Of a DNA stretch of 64,000 bases, positions 32,453 through 45,400 are shown piece after piece; the stretch's first letter is position 1; each line of letters starts with the position of its first letter. The notes beneath the pieces are model-generated. The model did not search any database. It saw only the letters and a program-made list of their open reading frames with translations, and was not told the origin of the DNA. The stretch is taken from the NCBI GenBank assembly GCA_002633005.1, contig NMRA01000298.1:349474-413473 (forward strand), given 5' to 3'. The stretch comes from Phoronis australis (taxonomy: Eukaryota > Phoronida > Phoronidae). The position numbers and the translations under genes were made by a program.

Positions 32453-35400
32453 GTATACGTGTTAGTTACAGCACTGTGCAGGCCCAAATTGTCACACCCT
32501 CCTTAGTTGTCACGGCTACAAAATTGTGACAATTTGTGTCCGCGTTGCAGGTCTCAATTTGGCCCCAATTTTTATGTGTGTCAATTTGGAGTCAAATTGT
32601 CACAACGTCCCAAACTGTCACAATGTTGAAGCTGTGACAATTTGCCTACACACATATCTCCTTTGGGGCGTCGGTTTCAAGTCAAATTGTGTGCAACCTG
32701 GTTAGGGGATCACTTTTGTTCACCAAAAGGTTTTGCCCACCTGTCATCTACTCCACATTCACCCGCACCGTCGTCGTTGCCACACATACGACCAACAGGA
32801 AGTAAACAGTTGGAAGTCGGAATTGTTTGGCAAAATCAGGAGAGTGGATCGGGAAACACAAGCCTCCAGTGTCTGCGATCGTCTGCGTTCCTGGTTGGCA
32901 AGAGGAGTTCGACATTGAGCGGTGCACTACTTTTTCAAGGGGAGACATCGAAGAGGTATGCGTAAATTTTCTGAGAGCCGAGCATGGCACAACCTTTTTT
33001 GTTAGTCGACGGTTTCGGCGTCAGCTTTGGCGACCTCAGATTTCGTTTGGCGACGCAAAAGGCGTCAAGGTAAGCGTTAAGCGCTGGAATTTCAGAATCC
33101 GGTCAGGAGTTTGCGCAAGAAGTTAAATTTGCTGGCGTCATACCGATCGTAAGAAAACGACAGCACTTAAATTAATTCTTGCCCCTGTGTTCTGTTTTGC
33201 CATTGTAGGACCAAGTCCAGACCGTTACAACAACGAGATTCCACTTGGAAGTGAGGCTCCGGCATTTTCTTTCGGCGTGAAACCCCCTCCCTTGTCAGGT
33301 ACGTGAGTTTCCTAATGAAAACACCGGGAAATAAATCAAGAACGCCTAAATCAATACAGCGTGACAACACCGACTGAATACATCACTTTGAAACTGTAAG
33401 AAATTAATCTAAATGTTTTTTATGGAATAATAATTTCATTTAATAGGAAGGTCTCACAAAATCTCCTTCTCGGACGGGCAAAGGGAACAGTTCTATTAAA
33501 TAGCACTTTCAAACAGGGAGTTTAGTTAATAAAATGGCCAAGCGCCATCCAAACTTCTCCGTTTCGCAACAACTTTCTGATTTACTAACGGTTTTTGGGC
33601 TTTCCCTGGAATTTGACGTACAAGTTGGTCAGTGTGAGTAATTGGTCCAACAAGAATCGGGAAAATGGGACAGTAGAACCAGTTATTATTTGTAACGTCA
33701 ATCAAAACTGAGATGTTCTCGTTCGGAATATGGCAATGAGTAGATATTTTCTTGTTGAACAAAGGTTACTAGATAAATGGAAATTACGCCAAGCCGATGA
33801 CTCATCAACGATCTTCAAGGGGCATGGAACCCGAAAGTTCGTCACAAATATCTTTTAAACTATTCATTACGAAAGTACCATATCGGAATATGGTGATGAG
33901 TAGATCTGCACAAAGGTTACGCCAAGTCGATGACACATCAACGATCTTAAAGAGGCACAAAACGCTAAAGCTCTTCAAAAATATCTTTTAAACAATTGAT
34001 GACGAAAGTACCATCTGGCAACGTTTAATAAAGAGTTATTCACCTCCCCCCGTGAGGAAATTTCCAGAAAAAAATCACAGAACTCATGATTTTTTAAATA
34101 CGCGAGAAGGAAAAACTCAACGAAGTGACGAGCAGTTGACACAATCGTTTTCTTTTTTAAATTTGAAACTAAAAGAAACGGCTTTGACATCAGCAAAATT
34201 TCAAAACCTATACAAACAAATTGTGAAAATACCTGGTGAACAGGTTGAATTCCGTTTCAGTGGCAGAAAACTACTTTGAATGATGCCATTTAGTCCGTTT
34301 TTCGCGTTCCTGTCCTCTTTGAAACGTACCAAATCCTGTCGCGTGCCAATCTCCAAAAAAAGGCAATTGGATTCGGCGACGTACTGTTTCGTTGTCTTCT
34401 TATACTGAAAATTTAGTCGCGATTTGTGATTCAAACATTGACCACGAGGAGAGTGGACAGTTTGGACATGTCAATCAAGCTAATAATTCCAGAAAATCAT
34501 AAATCAGGGCGCCGGAGCAGGTGAACAAAAGGGCAGTTGGTTGCGAACGGCGGCATGCATGCAGGAGGTCTTAGGGTGTGCTTGGCGGGGCACTCTCAAT
34601 GTAAGTCAACGATTTAAGGAGGAAGAACGAAAACTTGCATGTACCCGACTTCACGATAACCTGAGTATACACTGAACGTCTGGATAAATCATAGTATCTC
34701 TCTATAAATTAGCACACAGCGGAATTAATTACCCCAGCGTTTGACAAATATTTTTTTATTTTGTGGCAAAAACTACCAACAAACTTTCAGTTGGTAATAA
34801 TTTATATCCTAACATCACTTGCCCTGAAATAGCACTAACATGTACAGTACATGTAATCTTGTTGCGGAATGTAAAGCAACTCATGCGCGCACCCAGCCTT
34901 TAATATGGGGGGCTCGAATTTATGACGATGCGGATCTTTTGCTGACCATAAAGCGGGATCGACTAAAACAAGCGGGTTACCACCTTCAGAACTGTTCGTG
35001 TGCACCTTTTTAGTGGACTTTTTCTCGGATTTTTGTTTCGCTGAGGCGGATCTTTTTGTCAACTTCGCCAATTGGGGGCTCATTCGTGCCCCCCCCGCGC
35101 CCCCTTGGGTGCACGTATGCAACTAATACATCAATGGTGTCCAGATGAATCAATCAGAGTTCTAGTGGATGAAGCTTAGCGTGCCAAAAGGCTGGAGTAG
35201 TCTATGAATAAGCTCGAATACTTGGTATCGTTGATATAGTTTCTATGCTTCCACGGGATCCGTCTTGCCAATACATTGAATTTTATGAAGTCCTTAAAAC
35301 GATAAGGGTTTTGCTATGGAGGCAATGAAAAAACACCTCCCCTTGTTGCCACCACGGAAGGATTGTCAAATAATGGAGTGTAAGTTTACTAGTTTATTTT

Positions 35401-38400
35401 GAAGTCCGGTTATTTTAATGAAATGAAACTCTTAATTGTTTTCCGCTGCAGCGACACTACCGTATGGTCCAGGGCCGGGTGAATACAACATCGCTGAGTT
35501 GACATGTAAAGGAACATTCCCAAAAATAATGGTTTCCATCAGCGGATTGCGTAATGACATCTTTGGTGAGCACCATTAATTGTTACAGTGGCTAGTAGCA
35601 GGTTGGGTAGAGGCTGCCGAGCGTGGATGTGTTGATGGATGTATGGATGCAAAGGTGGGTGGATGGATGGATGAATTGACAGGTCGATGATTGGATGGAT
35701 GGGTGGGTGGGTAGGTGGGTGGATGAATGGGTGTATAGTTGGATGGATGGGTAAGTGAATGGGTGGCTGGATGGATGGAATAGTAGATGGATGGATGGGT
35801 AGACGGATAGATTAGTGGATGGATGGGTGTTTGAATGAGCGGCTGGGTAGATGAATAGGTGGACGGGTAGATGACTTCACAAATGTATAGGTGGATGATT
35901 GGATGGATAGATGGATGGGTGGATGGATGGATGGATGGATGGGTGGATAGTTGGATGGGTGGATGAATAGGTGGTCGGGTAGATGAATGCACAAATGTAT
36001 AGGTGGAGGATTGGATGGATGGATGGATGGGTGGATGGATGGAAGAATAGATGGACGGATGTATGGGTGGATAAATGGTTGGGTGAATTGACAGGTGGAT
36101 GATTGGATGGATGGATGGATGGATGGATGGATGGATGGGTGGATGAAGGGGGATGGAAAGACGGAATTTTGGATGGATGGAATAATGGATGGATGGGTAA
36201 ATGGATAGATTAGTGGATGGACAGGTGAATCCGTGGGTGTCTGGGTAGATGAATAGGTTTACGGGTAGATGGATGCGTAAATGAATAGGTGGAGTATTGG
36301 ATGGATGGATGGATGAGTAGGTGAATGGATGTATGGGTGGGTGGGTGCATGGGTGGAGGATTGGATGAATGGATGGGTGGGTAGACAGGTAGATGGATGA
36401 GCGCTCTATTTTCTTGCAATTGACACGAAAACACGAAATCGGATTGCTTGAGACCAAGAAGCAAAAGAACTCCTGTCAAAATCTAGGGTTGTGATGCAAT
36501 TTCAATTGTAATCAGATTCACCAGTCGTCTTTTCGCCCATCGCGGATGGTGAAAAAGCCAAGCCAATGACAAACGGCCAAACCGTGTCAGTCACAACAGC
36601 ACATCAAATTTCACAAACATCCATAACATTGCAATAAGGAGACGTTGCAAGGTTCTTTGGAAATTTAAGGTTTTGCCCCCACACTAAAGGTCATTTTGAC
36701 CCCATCACTTCATTTGAGTTCTGAGCCAGGGGACAATGTTTAGCTAGTATAGAGCCAAAAGTAGCGATTAGTCCTGTTGGCATCAATGAGCGCTAATAAG
36801 TTCTAGGTTGAGTTCTGTGGACACAAGAATCTTGCAAATACTGCGAATACTGCTGGAGTGTTTAAGTGCTTCGTTTGTAAGATATATGGCGATATCTCAT
36901 GAAGTCTTGTGTGATCTTGTGTTTTCGCAAAAGTCACTTGTCTAGGGAGAGCACGACTTTTATGACTTCTAGCAACTGCTGGGTGGCAAGTAACACTGAA
37001 TGCATGCAGGGGGGCTCGGGGGCTGGAACGAGCCCTTCCCTCCATTTGGCGAAGTGGGCAAAAAGGTCCGCCTCGGAGAAGCAAAAAACTCAGAAAAAAG
37101 TAGAAAACGAGACAAAAGTCCCTTAAAATGGCTAGAACAGCCAAATTTCGGCGAATGTACAATTCATAGCTCTGAACGTACTCCGTGAATCTCAGCAAAA
37201 GGTCCATATTCTCAAGATTCGAGCCCCCATTTTCTTAGGCTGGATGCACGCATGGGATGTGTGCTATAAGAATACTCAAAGAGGTGCCCATTCCGTACAC
37301 GCAGTGTATTCGTGAATTTGCAAGATCAGACAATTCTTCGCCAGATATCGCCTCGCATTACAAGCGAAGCACGTGGTCACATTAGATTTAGTCGCAAGAC
37401 TCATGCGCGTACGGAAATCAGCCTATGTTCTCGATGAAGTGCTCAAAAGATATGCCTAATGTCAGTGACATGGTACCATGCTCTTATACATGCACCTTTG
37501 ATACCTGCTACGACAATTCTCAATGGCGGATGTTAATTTGGCCATAATAGCAAGTAGTTTTCCTTAGAAATGTCGATGCTCTTTTCTCAATCACCTCAAT
37601 GGTTAAAGTACATAACACTTATGCTCATGGAAGCAAAATCTGAAAAGTGGAGGTAACGTCTCTTTACTAATAATAGGCAATCCATCGAGATAAAAATATC
37701 TCCAGCTTCAGAGTAGTCACTCATACATTCATTGCGCCGTCAGCAAAATAATTCTCAGTTTAAGTTGCATACCTGTAAAATGTATTAGCGTGATTTAAAA
37801 ATATCATAAATCTTCTTCGTTATTTTTTTGTTTCTTTGGTTTTGTTCTGGTTAGATAAACAACACATTTGCGGAACAATACCAAAACGAGATTGACCAAC
37901 TTGGATAGCGAGGTCATGCTGAACATTGTATGAAAATGTTAATCATGGGTACACTTGCTATGTTTAAAATTCGTTCTTGGTTCATTCTTATGCTATTGAT
38001 TATGACGCAAAGTGGTTGGATGCGTTGTTTACTGGTAACGCTCGGAGGAATGACACTCTTGTCATTATTGTGGTGGACAAGCCGTGGTGCATTTGGCCGG
38101 ATAGTTTAAGGGGAAGTAACGCACCAACATTCCTGCACAGGCCCCAAACCACCTCACAATCGACACCGATAGTGTGGTACATGTAGGCCATTTGAAGGGG
38201 GTGGTCGTTGGAAAAGAACCTGTATGGGAGCCAAAAAAGTAGTCGTTCTACAAATACCTGGGATCTCACTTTCAGTAAGCCCTCTCGCCAGAATGCAATT
38301 GGGTATATTTAAATTCTGATTAGTCGTATGGAAAGAAGACAGAAAACAAAGTCAAAGTCATTCATACACATTGGAACTGTAAATTTAAGTAACATAACCA

Positions 38401-39240
38401 TACGATCCAATTTGCCATCGAAAGGTTGCCTGGTGCACATTGCCAGCCGCAGATTCGACTTCCGCGAATACAAGATGCACACGGTTTGAGTTCTTCAATC
38501 ATCATTGTGTACAATACCTCTAAATAAGAGTGTGTTATGATAGTAACTGCAAAAACTTTAATTATTATCCATTCAAAATAAAACGAGCCATCACAAGAAA
38601 CGATCGAACATTTGCACCCGAAAGCCGCGATTGTCAGTGAGTGTAACTGAGGGTTTGCGCGACACTGCAATGTTCCTTGAATGGTTGCACTTGATCATAA
38701 ATTCACTCCATCGGGTCAACCGACTAAGTCATTTGATTGGTTCTCGTTGACGACTTTTAGTTACACGTACAAGTTACCCATATCATGTATATTTTTGCCG
38801 TAGAAACCAGTTAGAGTAAGTGTAAAATTTTTCATTTTTGCAAATCTCAAGGGATAGTTCAATATCACGATGGCAACTGACAAGAGATGAAAAGTCATGC
38901 TTCTGATTAAGAATCAACTGGAACCGGCTTTCGGTCAACATGAACTTTTGTTTCAGACATGTTTGAAATCAGACAAATACTATGCGTTGCCTTCACATGC
39001 TACACATACTTCAAGCCGTTACAGAAATTTCATCAATTGTCAATTCCTTTGGCAGAATCTGTTGACTCCAATCAATTACTGTGAGCTTCACGTCAGTTTT
39101 CACAATTTTTTTCAGGCAACAAGACACCAGCGCCGTCTGTGACTCCGTCCTGCACTCTCGGGTCGCTTCATTGCTCTTGCAGGTCCAAAACATTCACGCC
39201 AAGCAATAATCGGGTGAATTCTTCTCTCCGGTACGCGTAG
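32212..39240 (+). CDS. SHIPPO/ODF3-like ciliary microtubule protein gene (model)
   Basis: Four plus-strand exons (32212-32452, 33209-33298, 35452-35565, 39116-39240) join in phase 1 throughout and give 189 codons plus TAG. Exon 2 ([20 protein letters not shown] then SFG) and exon 3 ([11 protein letters not shown]) carry SHIPPO-type PGPGxY/PAFSFG repeats. These repeats are typical of outer dense fibre protein 3 / CIMAP proteins, which associate with sperm-flagellum and ciliary microtubules. Exon 1 is acidic and lacks repeats; its ATG is the first in frame near good context but is not proven. Exon 4 fits in phase and has [14 protein letters not shown], a weak repeat echo, so the 3' end is tentative. 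Further exons may exist in the 3.5-kb third intron, which holds a minisatellite. Confidence 0.6.
32480..32650. repeat. Cluster of TTGTCACA / TGTGACAA words
   Basis: At least six copies of AAATTGTCAC or its reverse complement lie within 170 bp in the first intron of the ODF3-like gene, able to fold into alternative hairpins. It may be a decayed MITE. Confidence 0.6.
33209..33298 (+). CDS. ODF3-like exon 2 (SHIPPO repeat)
   Basis: The 90-bp exon lies between acceptor CCATTGTAG and donor GTACGT, phase 1 to 1. It encodes [28 protein letters not shown], matching the family pattern PGPxxY ... PAFSFG. Confidence 0.75.
33724..34016. repeat. Diverged tandem duplication (two units)
   Basis: The sequence from CGGAATATGGCAATGAGTAG through ACGCCAAGCCGATGACTC, CATCAACGATCTT and AATATCTTTTAAAC to ACGAAAGTACCAT appears twice, about 33724-33878 and 33884-34016. 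Confidence 0.75.
34880..35115 (-). repeat. Interspersed repeat, minus-strand copy
   Basis: Reverse-complement sequence GGCGAAGTTGACAAAAAGAT, CCGCCTCAGCGAAACAAAAA and ATTCGAGCCCCCCATATTAA, AGGCTGGGTGCGCGCATG matches the plus-strand copy at 37000-37250. Confidence 0.75.
35452..35565 (+). CDS. ODF3-like exon 3 (SHIPPO repeat)
   Basis: The 114-bp exon lies between acceptor CCGCTGCAG and donor GTGAGC, phase 1 to 1. It encodes [19 protein letters not shown] then [17 protein letters not shown] is the core SHIPPO motif. Confidence 0.75.
35625..36400. repeat. GGAT-type minisatellite (about 780 bp)
   Basis: Imperfect repeats of TGGATGGATGGG and relatives, with larger higher-order blocks (TAGATGAATAGGTGG recurs every 120-130 bp). 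It starts about 60 bp after the donor of ODF3-like exon 3. The 293-codon minus-strand frame (IHPSIHPS repeats) is a by-product of the repeat. Confidence 0.95.
36430..39115. other. Rest of ODF3-like intron 3
   Basis: Apart from the interspersed repeat at 37000-37250, no exon or RNA gene was recognised. Confidence 0.4.
37000..37250 (+). repeat. Interspersed repeat, plus-strand copy
   Basis: GGCGAAGTGGGCAAAAAGGT, CCGCCTCGGAGAAGCAAAAA and ATTCGAGCCCCCATTTTCTT, AGGCTGGATGCACGCATG match the inverted copy at 34880-35115, 2 kb away in the same gene. Confidence 0.75.
39116..39240 (+). CDS. ODF3-like candidate last exon
   Basis: A strong acceptor (TTTTTTTCAG) is followed in phase 1 by [16 protein letters not shown] and an open frame to TAG at 39238. 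The phase fit gives a 570-bp total coding length, but the similarity is weak and a donor GTACGC sits near the stop. Confidence 0.4.
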
Positions 39241-41754
39241 ACATGCGATTAGAGTAGAATTTGATACGTTTGCACAAAATCTCTGCAGCGAATAATGCGA
39301 GATGATCGACTTGGTGGTAAGCAAGCAGGTTGTCACGTGTCTACTTTTTGAAATCTCATATTTCCATTGCGTCGTATCCAAGTTAACTGTTGAGTTCAGT
39401 TCGCCATTTAGCCGTAGAAAACGGCTTCGTTGTCGACTGTCGTATACGCCTAATCAGAAATTTTATCCCATAACATGCAGCATGCAATCAGGTCCCAAAC
39501 GTTACATCTGGTACAAAACTGTTAATTGACACTTCTGTCTGTTTCCAATGCCAACTATCGTCTGCAAATCAGGCGCGGATTCCTCGCTAACTACAGTATC
39601 AAATACTGTTATCTACTTGTTGTCAGGAAATGTTACAAGTTAAATGCACAATTACCGTTGCTTTCATCTGTGTTATATGTTTTCAAGTAAGAAATCGTTA
39701 CATTTAAAACTGTTTCTTTTACTATAGAAAACTTGCATCCTATCGCGCAAGAGTATATACATATAGGTCGTGATCCGCCACAAGAACAGTCTGGGTGAAG
39801 TATTTAAAAAATTGCCGAATAAATGAAACTTAAAAATTCGAAGCGTACGGGATAAAAACAAAATTCGGTCTCGGTCGATACGCGGAATAATGGGCAACTC
39901 TCGGTACGTTTTGTGTACAGACGCAGAAATCTCGCCAAGGAAGTAAATGTGATTCCATGCTTCGATTGTAATGGCAATATCTCGCGACGTACAGTGTATT
40001 GCGTTCTCATGCGTTTTCGCGGGATTGTCCTCTCGTGCAAAGCACGCTAGGTCCCTTAGATTACGTGATTTTTATTACACCTGTCGGTCAGACTTTAATC
40101 AGGTACCCTCTGGTGACGTTATCGGGTACATGTACATGTACATTACCAATAGGCGAAATATTGAAACTCATCAGTGCACGAAACATGAATCGTCAGATTC
40201 CGTAAGGTCACTTGTCCTCAAATGTTTCGCCGCTTGCCATATCAGTTACACAGATAGCAGATCTACGGTTTTTGGACAGTGTCATGCTGGACGACTCAGA
40301 TTTAAATCTAGCACATGTTCTAACTTTACTATTTCTGGGTTCAGTTTTGATGTTTCTGATACCAATAAGGCGTATTTGTTAACCAGGGCTTGGAATGACC
40401 AATGACAAAAGACGCGGAAACTTTGAAACTTTTACGGCCCAAATCATGCCCGATAACCAGCCTTGAAACGGTCAATGTGAACCTTTCCCCGACAAAAATC
40501 GGGAGGACTAAAAAAAAAAAAAAAAAACGTTACCACCATCAGTAGCATGCGTCTGCGCTCGCCCGTCCACTCCCAACCCACGCATTTTTGGCTGCAGAGC
40601 GGTAGTATTTGTCGCCGCGCTTAACAATAGCAAAAACAACAAATTCACAAAACATTATCACAAGAATAGGTAAAACAGGTTTTCGGCGAGGCAATGAAAT
40701 GAAGGAAGGATTCGTGTCATGAGGCAACCAAATCCAGAGGGGAAATCCACGCTTAGCATGATTTTGTCTCCACTTTAACAACAGAAAACTGGGTAAAGTT
40801 CAATAGCTGTCTCGCGGCGAGAAAATATGGCCTAACTCACGTGCTCTTTTTGGATGTACGTGGCAAAGAACTTGCAAAATCTTGCTATCTTAGGGAGGTC
40901 CTAACGATGTTGAAATCTACCCTAGGTGAGTCACGAGCTGTACGCGGGATCGAAGACTCCGGGGCGGCTACGGCGGGCGGGGGTTTGTTTTGAAATTCGG
41001 CAAATTCGCCTATTTGCCTGTGGTTGCTGAACAGGCGTGCCAAATATAAACTGATAAAATGACCAGGAATTCCCAGTCGTGAGAGCTGAGTGCACGCAGA
41101 ATTCATCTTAAAGATGCTATGTCTCATTAAAACCGTGAATATTTAAATTAGCAGTAAGATCCCATGTGGCTTCCAGGAGAATTTTGTGTATAAGTACAAT
41201 CAGTAAGAGACTTGCAAATGAAATGCGTAATTAAAGAAAACACGACAACAGATACACTTAGAAAACAAGTGTGAGCATTAAGAAAACCCCAATAAGTCCA
41301 AATATTACATAATCGTTATTTGATAGTGAAATAAACATATAATAAAAACTGCCCAATGTTTTAATAGGGTAACGATGACATATTACCATGCTAGTTTACA
41401 TTAAAAATTGTCTCGCAAAACGTGAATTTCGCGAGATTGTAATGGTGATTGGTTTTCGGAAGGTATCCGGCACACAGGAAGACCCGGGGTTGTTTGGAAA
41501 CTAGTACTTCATTTGCATATTCACATTTTAGTAAGACATAGCACCTTTAAGTACGGGGGAAAACGGTGAAACAGTATTACAGCGTATGTTTGTTTTCTGG
41601 CATGTTCTGTCTAATTTCGTGATGGTTGTTCAGTGCGGTGGCCCAAAGACAACATCGTCCTGAGAGAGTTAAATCGGGATCTAGAGATCCTGAAATAATT
41701 TAGTCGAGATCTCGAGACCTCGAGAGAATTAAAAAAGAAACGCGCAATGTCATC
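39241..41754. other. Non-coding stretch
   Basis: Contains GTACATGTACATGTACAT at 40126 and a 19-A run at 40509-40527. Open frames on both strands (for example 144 codons plus, 39971-40405) show no domain. Confidence 0.45.
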
Positions 41755-42018
41755 TATAGACCACCGTAGCCTACTTCAGAGAGCACGGCTGGTGTCGATT
41801 TTTGGACGGAGCTGACTGCTGTGGGGCTCCCTTGCGGCAATATGTTTTTTTTCGCATCTGCAACAATATTTGTCAAATTAGTTGATGGTTTTTCTTGAAA
41901 TTTAGCATATGAGTTTCTCTTGGGGGAAGCACACGTGGTGCGTTCGGTTACAGTGGAGCTCACTAGCGGCTTCTTGCTGTTACGTTTATTATCTACCAGA
42001 CTCCTCGAAGCATCTTTA
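41755..42018 (-). CDS. Possible hypothetical exon, Ser/Thr/Lys-rich
   Basis: A minus-strand frame runs from just after an ACGTAG acceptor-like site (HKDASRSLVDNKRNSKKP) to TAG at 41754, ending with STPAVLSEVGYGGL. Composition is polar and coding-like, but no domain is recognised. A minus-strand frame at 42030-42413 with a hydrophobic stretch (FLKTCFWILFGLSAW) lies upstream; phases do not join convincingly. Confidence 0.25.
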
Positions 42019-42419
42019 TGAAATTTGACCTACGTGCTCCTATAGTGGGTCACGCAAGTACATGTAATGTTGATTTCCGAGTTGATCCGTCTAGCGTGGA
42101 AATATTCGAAAAGCGAGCACTCCCAATACATGTTAACCACTTGCGATGCACACAGTGGGCGCACATCAATCTCTCTGTGTTGCTCGTACTTGCAGGTCTG
42201 CCCATTATAGCTCCCTCTCACGTGCTTTGAGTGGTGCGACCTGGTCACGGACGCCAGCACCGTCCCCAGTATCCTTTGGCACAGTGCCACTTCGGTCCAC
42301 GCTGACAAACCAAACAAGATCCAAAAGCAGGTTTTCAAGAAGTCGGTCTTCCAACTGGTCGCGAACAAGTCGGCAAGCGTCCTCTTATGGAGTCTCATAC
42401 ACACCGACGTCATCTATTG

Positions 42420-45400
42420 AAAAGAAATTGTGTGTTAAACAGGGATTTGTGTACATGATTGATAGTTTGAACGAGGTTAACCCCGTTGTTATGTAATGAT
42501 TGCATGAAAATCAATGTCGCTGATTTTTTAATTTGACTTTTAAGCACATTAAAGTGTTGTTTAATAAATTACCACACCGCACATGTTTTACCGATAAAGA
42601 TGACGCACGATTAAATCATCATATTGTCCGTTAGTACCCAGGGGTACGTTGGCACCATTTCCTCACCTGTATAGCACCAAGTCCATTGAAAAACACCGAG
42701 GAAAGTGGGTACCTTGACACCGTGCGACAACCAATGGCTACTAAATTTTCTAACAGGTAGAGAAAGAAATCCATAATTGGTACCAGATAGGCCACGGCCT
42801 TTGATTTGGATACTCAGATTATCGTCAACGCAAATTATAGCAATAATGGTCCTATTGAAAATTAACTGCCAACATTTTGAGCTTCTAATAGTTTCCTTTT
42901 CCTAAATTAATTGGGTACGAATACAAGCAGGGTGTTCCAAAAGCACCCTATTTCATATTGTACCTATAAGTTGGCAACTTTCCACTTTTCTTCTGACTGT
43001 GATTCTTCCGACGCCAAAAATAATCAAACTGGACTGCCCGCTAAACAGTAGCGGTAACAAATCTTTAAAAATTTTTATCGTAAAATCGGTGGTACTGACA
43101 CAAAACCAAGTTCGCAAGATCTTGGTAGAAAGAACGTGCTTCACAGAGAGACAGTTGAATTTTGGTGACCAAATTTCGTGACTTGCAATAAGTAAACAGT
43201 TCAATTCAAGTGGCACTTTCAAATAAGAAATTAATTTAGTTGATCGAATCGCTAAGCGCGACTCAAACTTCTAAAACATTTTCGGGTCGCTGGGAAATGT
43301 GATAGTCAGCCATTTTGATACCGCAAACGTTAGCGAACGAAAGCATAAACTCGGTTCAACGATACACTTGGGCACTTGTTGTGTTGCGCATATTAAAGAT
43401 ATACAGCGAACGGAAGAAGAAAGTGCACGCCGCTGATGCGTGTAGTGTAGACAGACATGATCAGATGAATACAGGTATACATGTACGCTTGACAAAAACA
43501 TTGATAGTTGTCGAGTATCTGTGAACAAAACAAGTGAAAGAAATTGGCCTCCATAACGTTTCTTAGTGTTATATTCTTCGCCGGTAGGCTCTAGTGCGCA
43601 GTGAAAGTAACATGTGAAGGTGGAGCGACATGAAGTGTGGTGGACGGTATATTACTGAAAGTCAACACTTACATGTAACACCTGACCGCCACTAGACACT
43701 AAACAATTGTCAATTGCAGTCAAATTGCATGGAAGCATTTTCCTACTGTTAAACAGCTCACCGGGTGAACTTTTTTGTCAAATACAAGAGTGCAGCGCAA
43801 CCAACTACTGATCCAGGGTGGAGAGGCAGTAACAATAGGGCCTCGCTAAAATCTAGCCACCATCACGTGTTGTCATTTAAAATGCAGTAATATCTCCCGT
43901 AACCAGCGAAGCCTTGCTTTTTACTATGATCCTAGTGCGTTAGGCTGGTCTCTACCCCGGGCCAGCGTAATCTGTACATAAATGGTCTCAACGGACTCGG
44001 AATCTTGTGTACATGTATGTGCATGTATGGCTCGACATACTGTACATATGTACGTCAGTCGTATGCAGTGGCGGATTTAGAGGGGGGCCAAATGGGCCAT
44101 TTTCCTAGATTACATTTGGCAGTTCGGAGAGCAGCTTGGCGGCATCCCTTTGATCGTGAGCCGAGCGCGACTCAGCCAAGGTGGATAAATACGGTCTAGT
44201 TCAATTTTCCTTACCCCACCGTTTACCTTAACCACTGGGGTTAGAACCAATCTTATTTAGTGGGAATGTTCATAGCATGGTGCGAATGTTCGACGGACAA
44301 AATCCTGGCTAATACATGTACTTTGTCTTGCCTCCCCAACTCGAAATCCTGGATCTGCCCCTGATTTGCTTTCCCAGTGAACGTTTTGATAACTCTGCTC
44401 AAAGTGGCCGCAGTTTCAGTGAAGAGTGATCAAAACACAGTTAACGTACTAATTTTGTCGCTGCTGCATCTTTGGAAATGCCCTTGTGTTACCTCGCAGT
44501 GACTCTTTGGTGAGCGTGGCGTGACAGCATTGTCGGAACGATCCACATTGCTTAAATGAAGTGCCTACTAATAAGTCTAAAATGTAGGACTCAATTGCAG
44601 GTTGTTAGGGAAATTTTTAAGACACTATCAGCACTTTTTCTCGGCGATTTTCATGGACTTTTGTAATCTCTAAATATTTGCTTTTTCCAATTAGAAATGG
44701 CAATAACTCGGCCATTTGTTTAGATAAGGACATGTTTCATACATCAAAATGATAAGAAAATATTGTATTTTCAGAAAAAAATAGCAACTACGAAAATGAC
44801 ACATCCCGACTCATTTTGTGGTGCTGGGTCACATATAAGAATTTTAGTCAACTTAATGACCAATTGGCGTCAGTTCTATCGTAATTCTGCAGCTATTGTT
44901 GTGCGAATCTTTGCCGCAAAGGTTCGGTTTTCGGCGCCCCGACGTCACCTACCCAATTCTTGTATCAGCTGTTCTTCTTCCACGAGTTTTAGTATTTTAA
45001 TGCCAGCAAACCGAACTGCAGAACAAACTTTTGTGGCAGTGATCAGCCAAAAAGAATCGACTCTACGTTCAGAGTGGATTTTCAATGATCAAAGAGGCCG
45101 GAGTTAAAGTACTTCTCGTGGTCCATTTCAAAATCCGGAAATTCATGGTGTCGGAAATAATGTGCTCCATAGACAAGTAAATCGACGAATATCCTAAAAT
45201 GCGGCCAGTTGTAGGGCCTTCAAACTTGCAGTGGGCCCGAATATCGGCCCATTACCATCTCAAAAATATTTAAAAAATCACGCAAAGCCCCTCGATCGTG
45301 GCTTTAACCTCAAACAATCGTAAAAATATCACATAACCTTTAACAGTACAGGGAAATGGTACGTATAATGTATTGAATTAGGTTAACTAGTCACTTTTGT

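Noticed and set aside
35576-36457. 293-codon minus-strand open frame of IHPSIHPS-type repeats
   Set aside because: It is the antisense reading of a GGAT minisatellite whose period leaves all frames largely open; no start context, splice site or known protein supports it.
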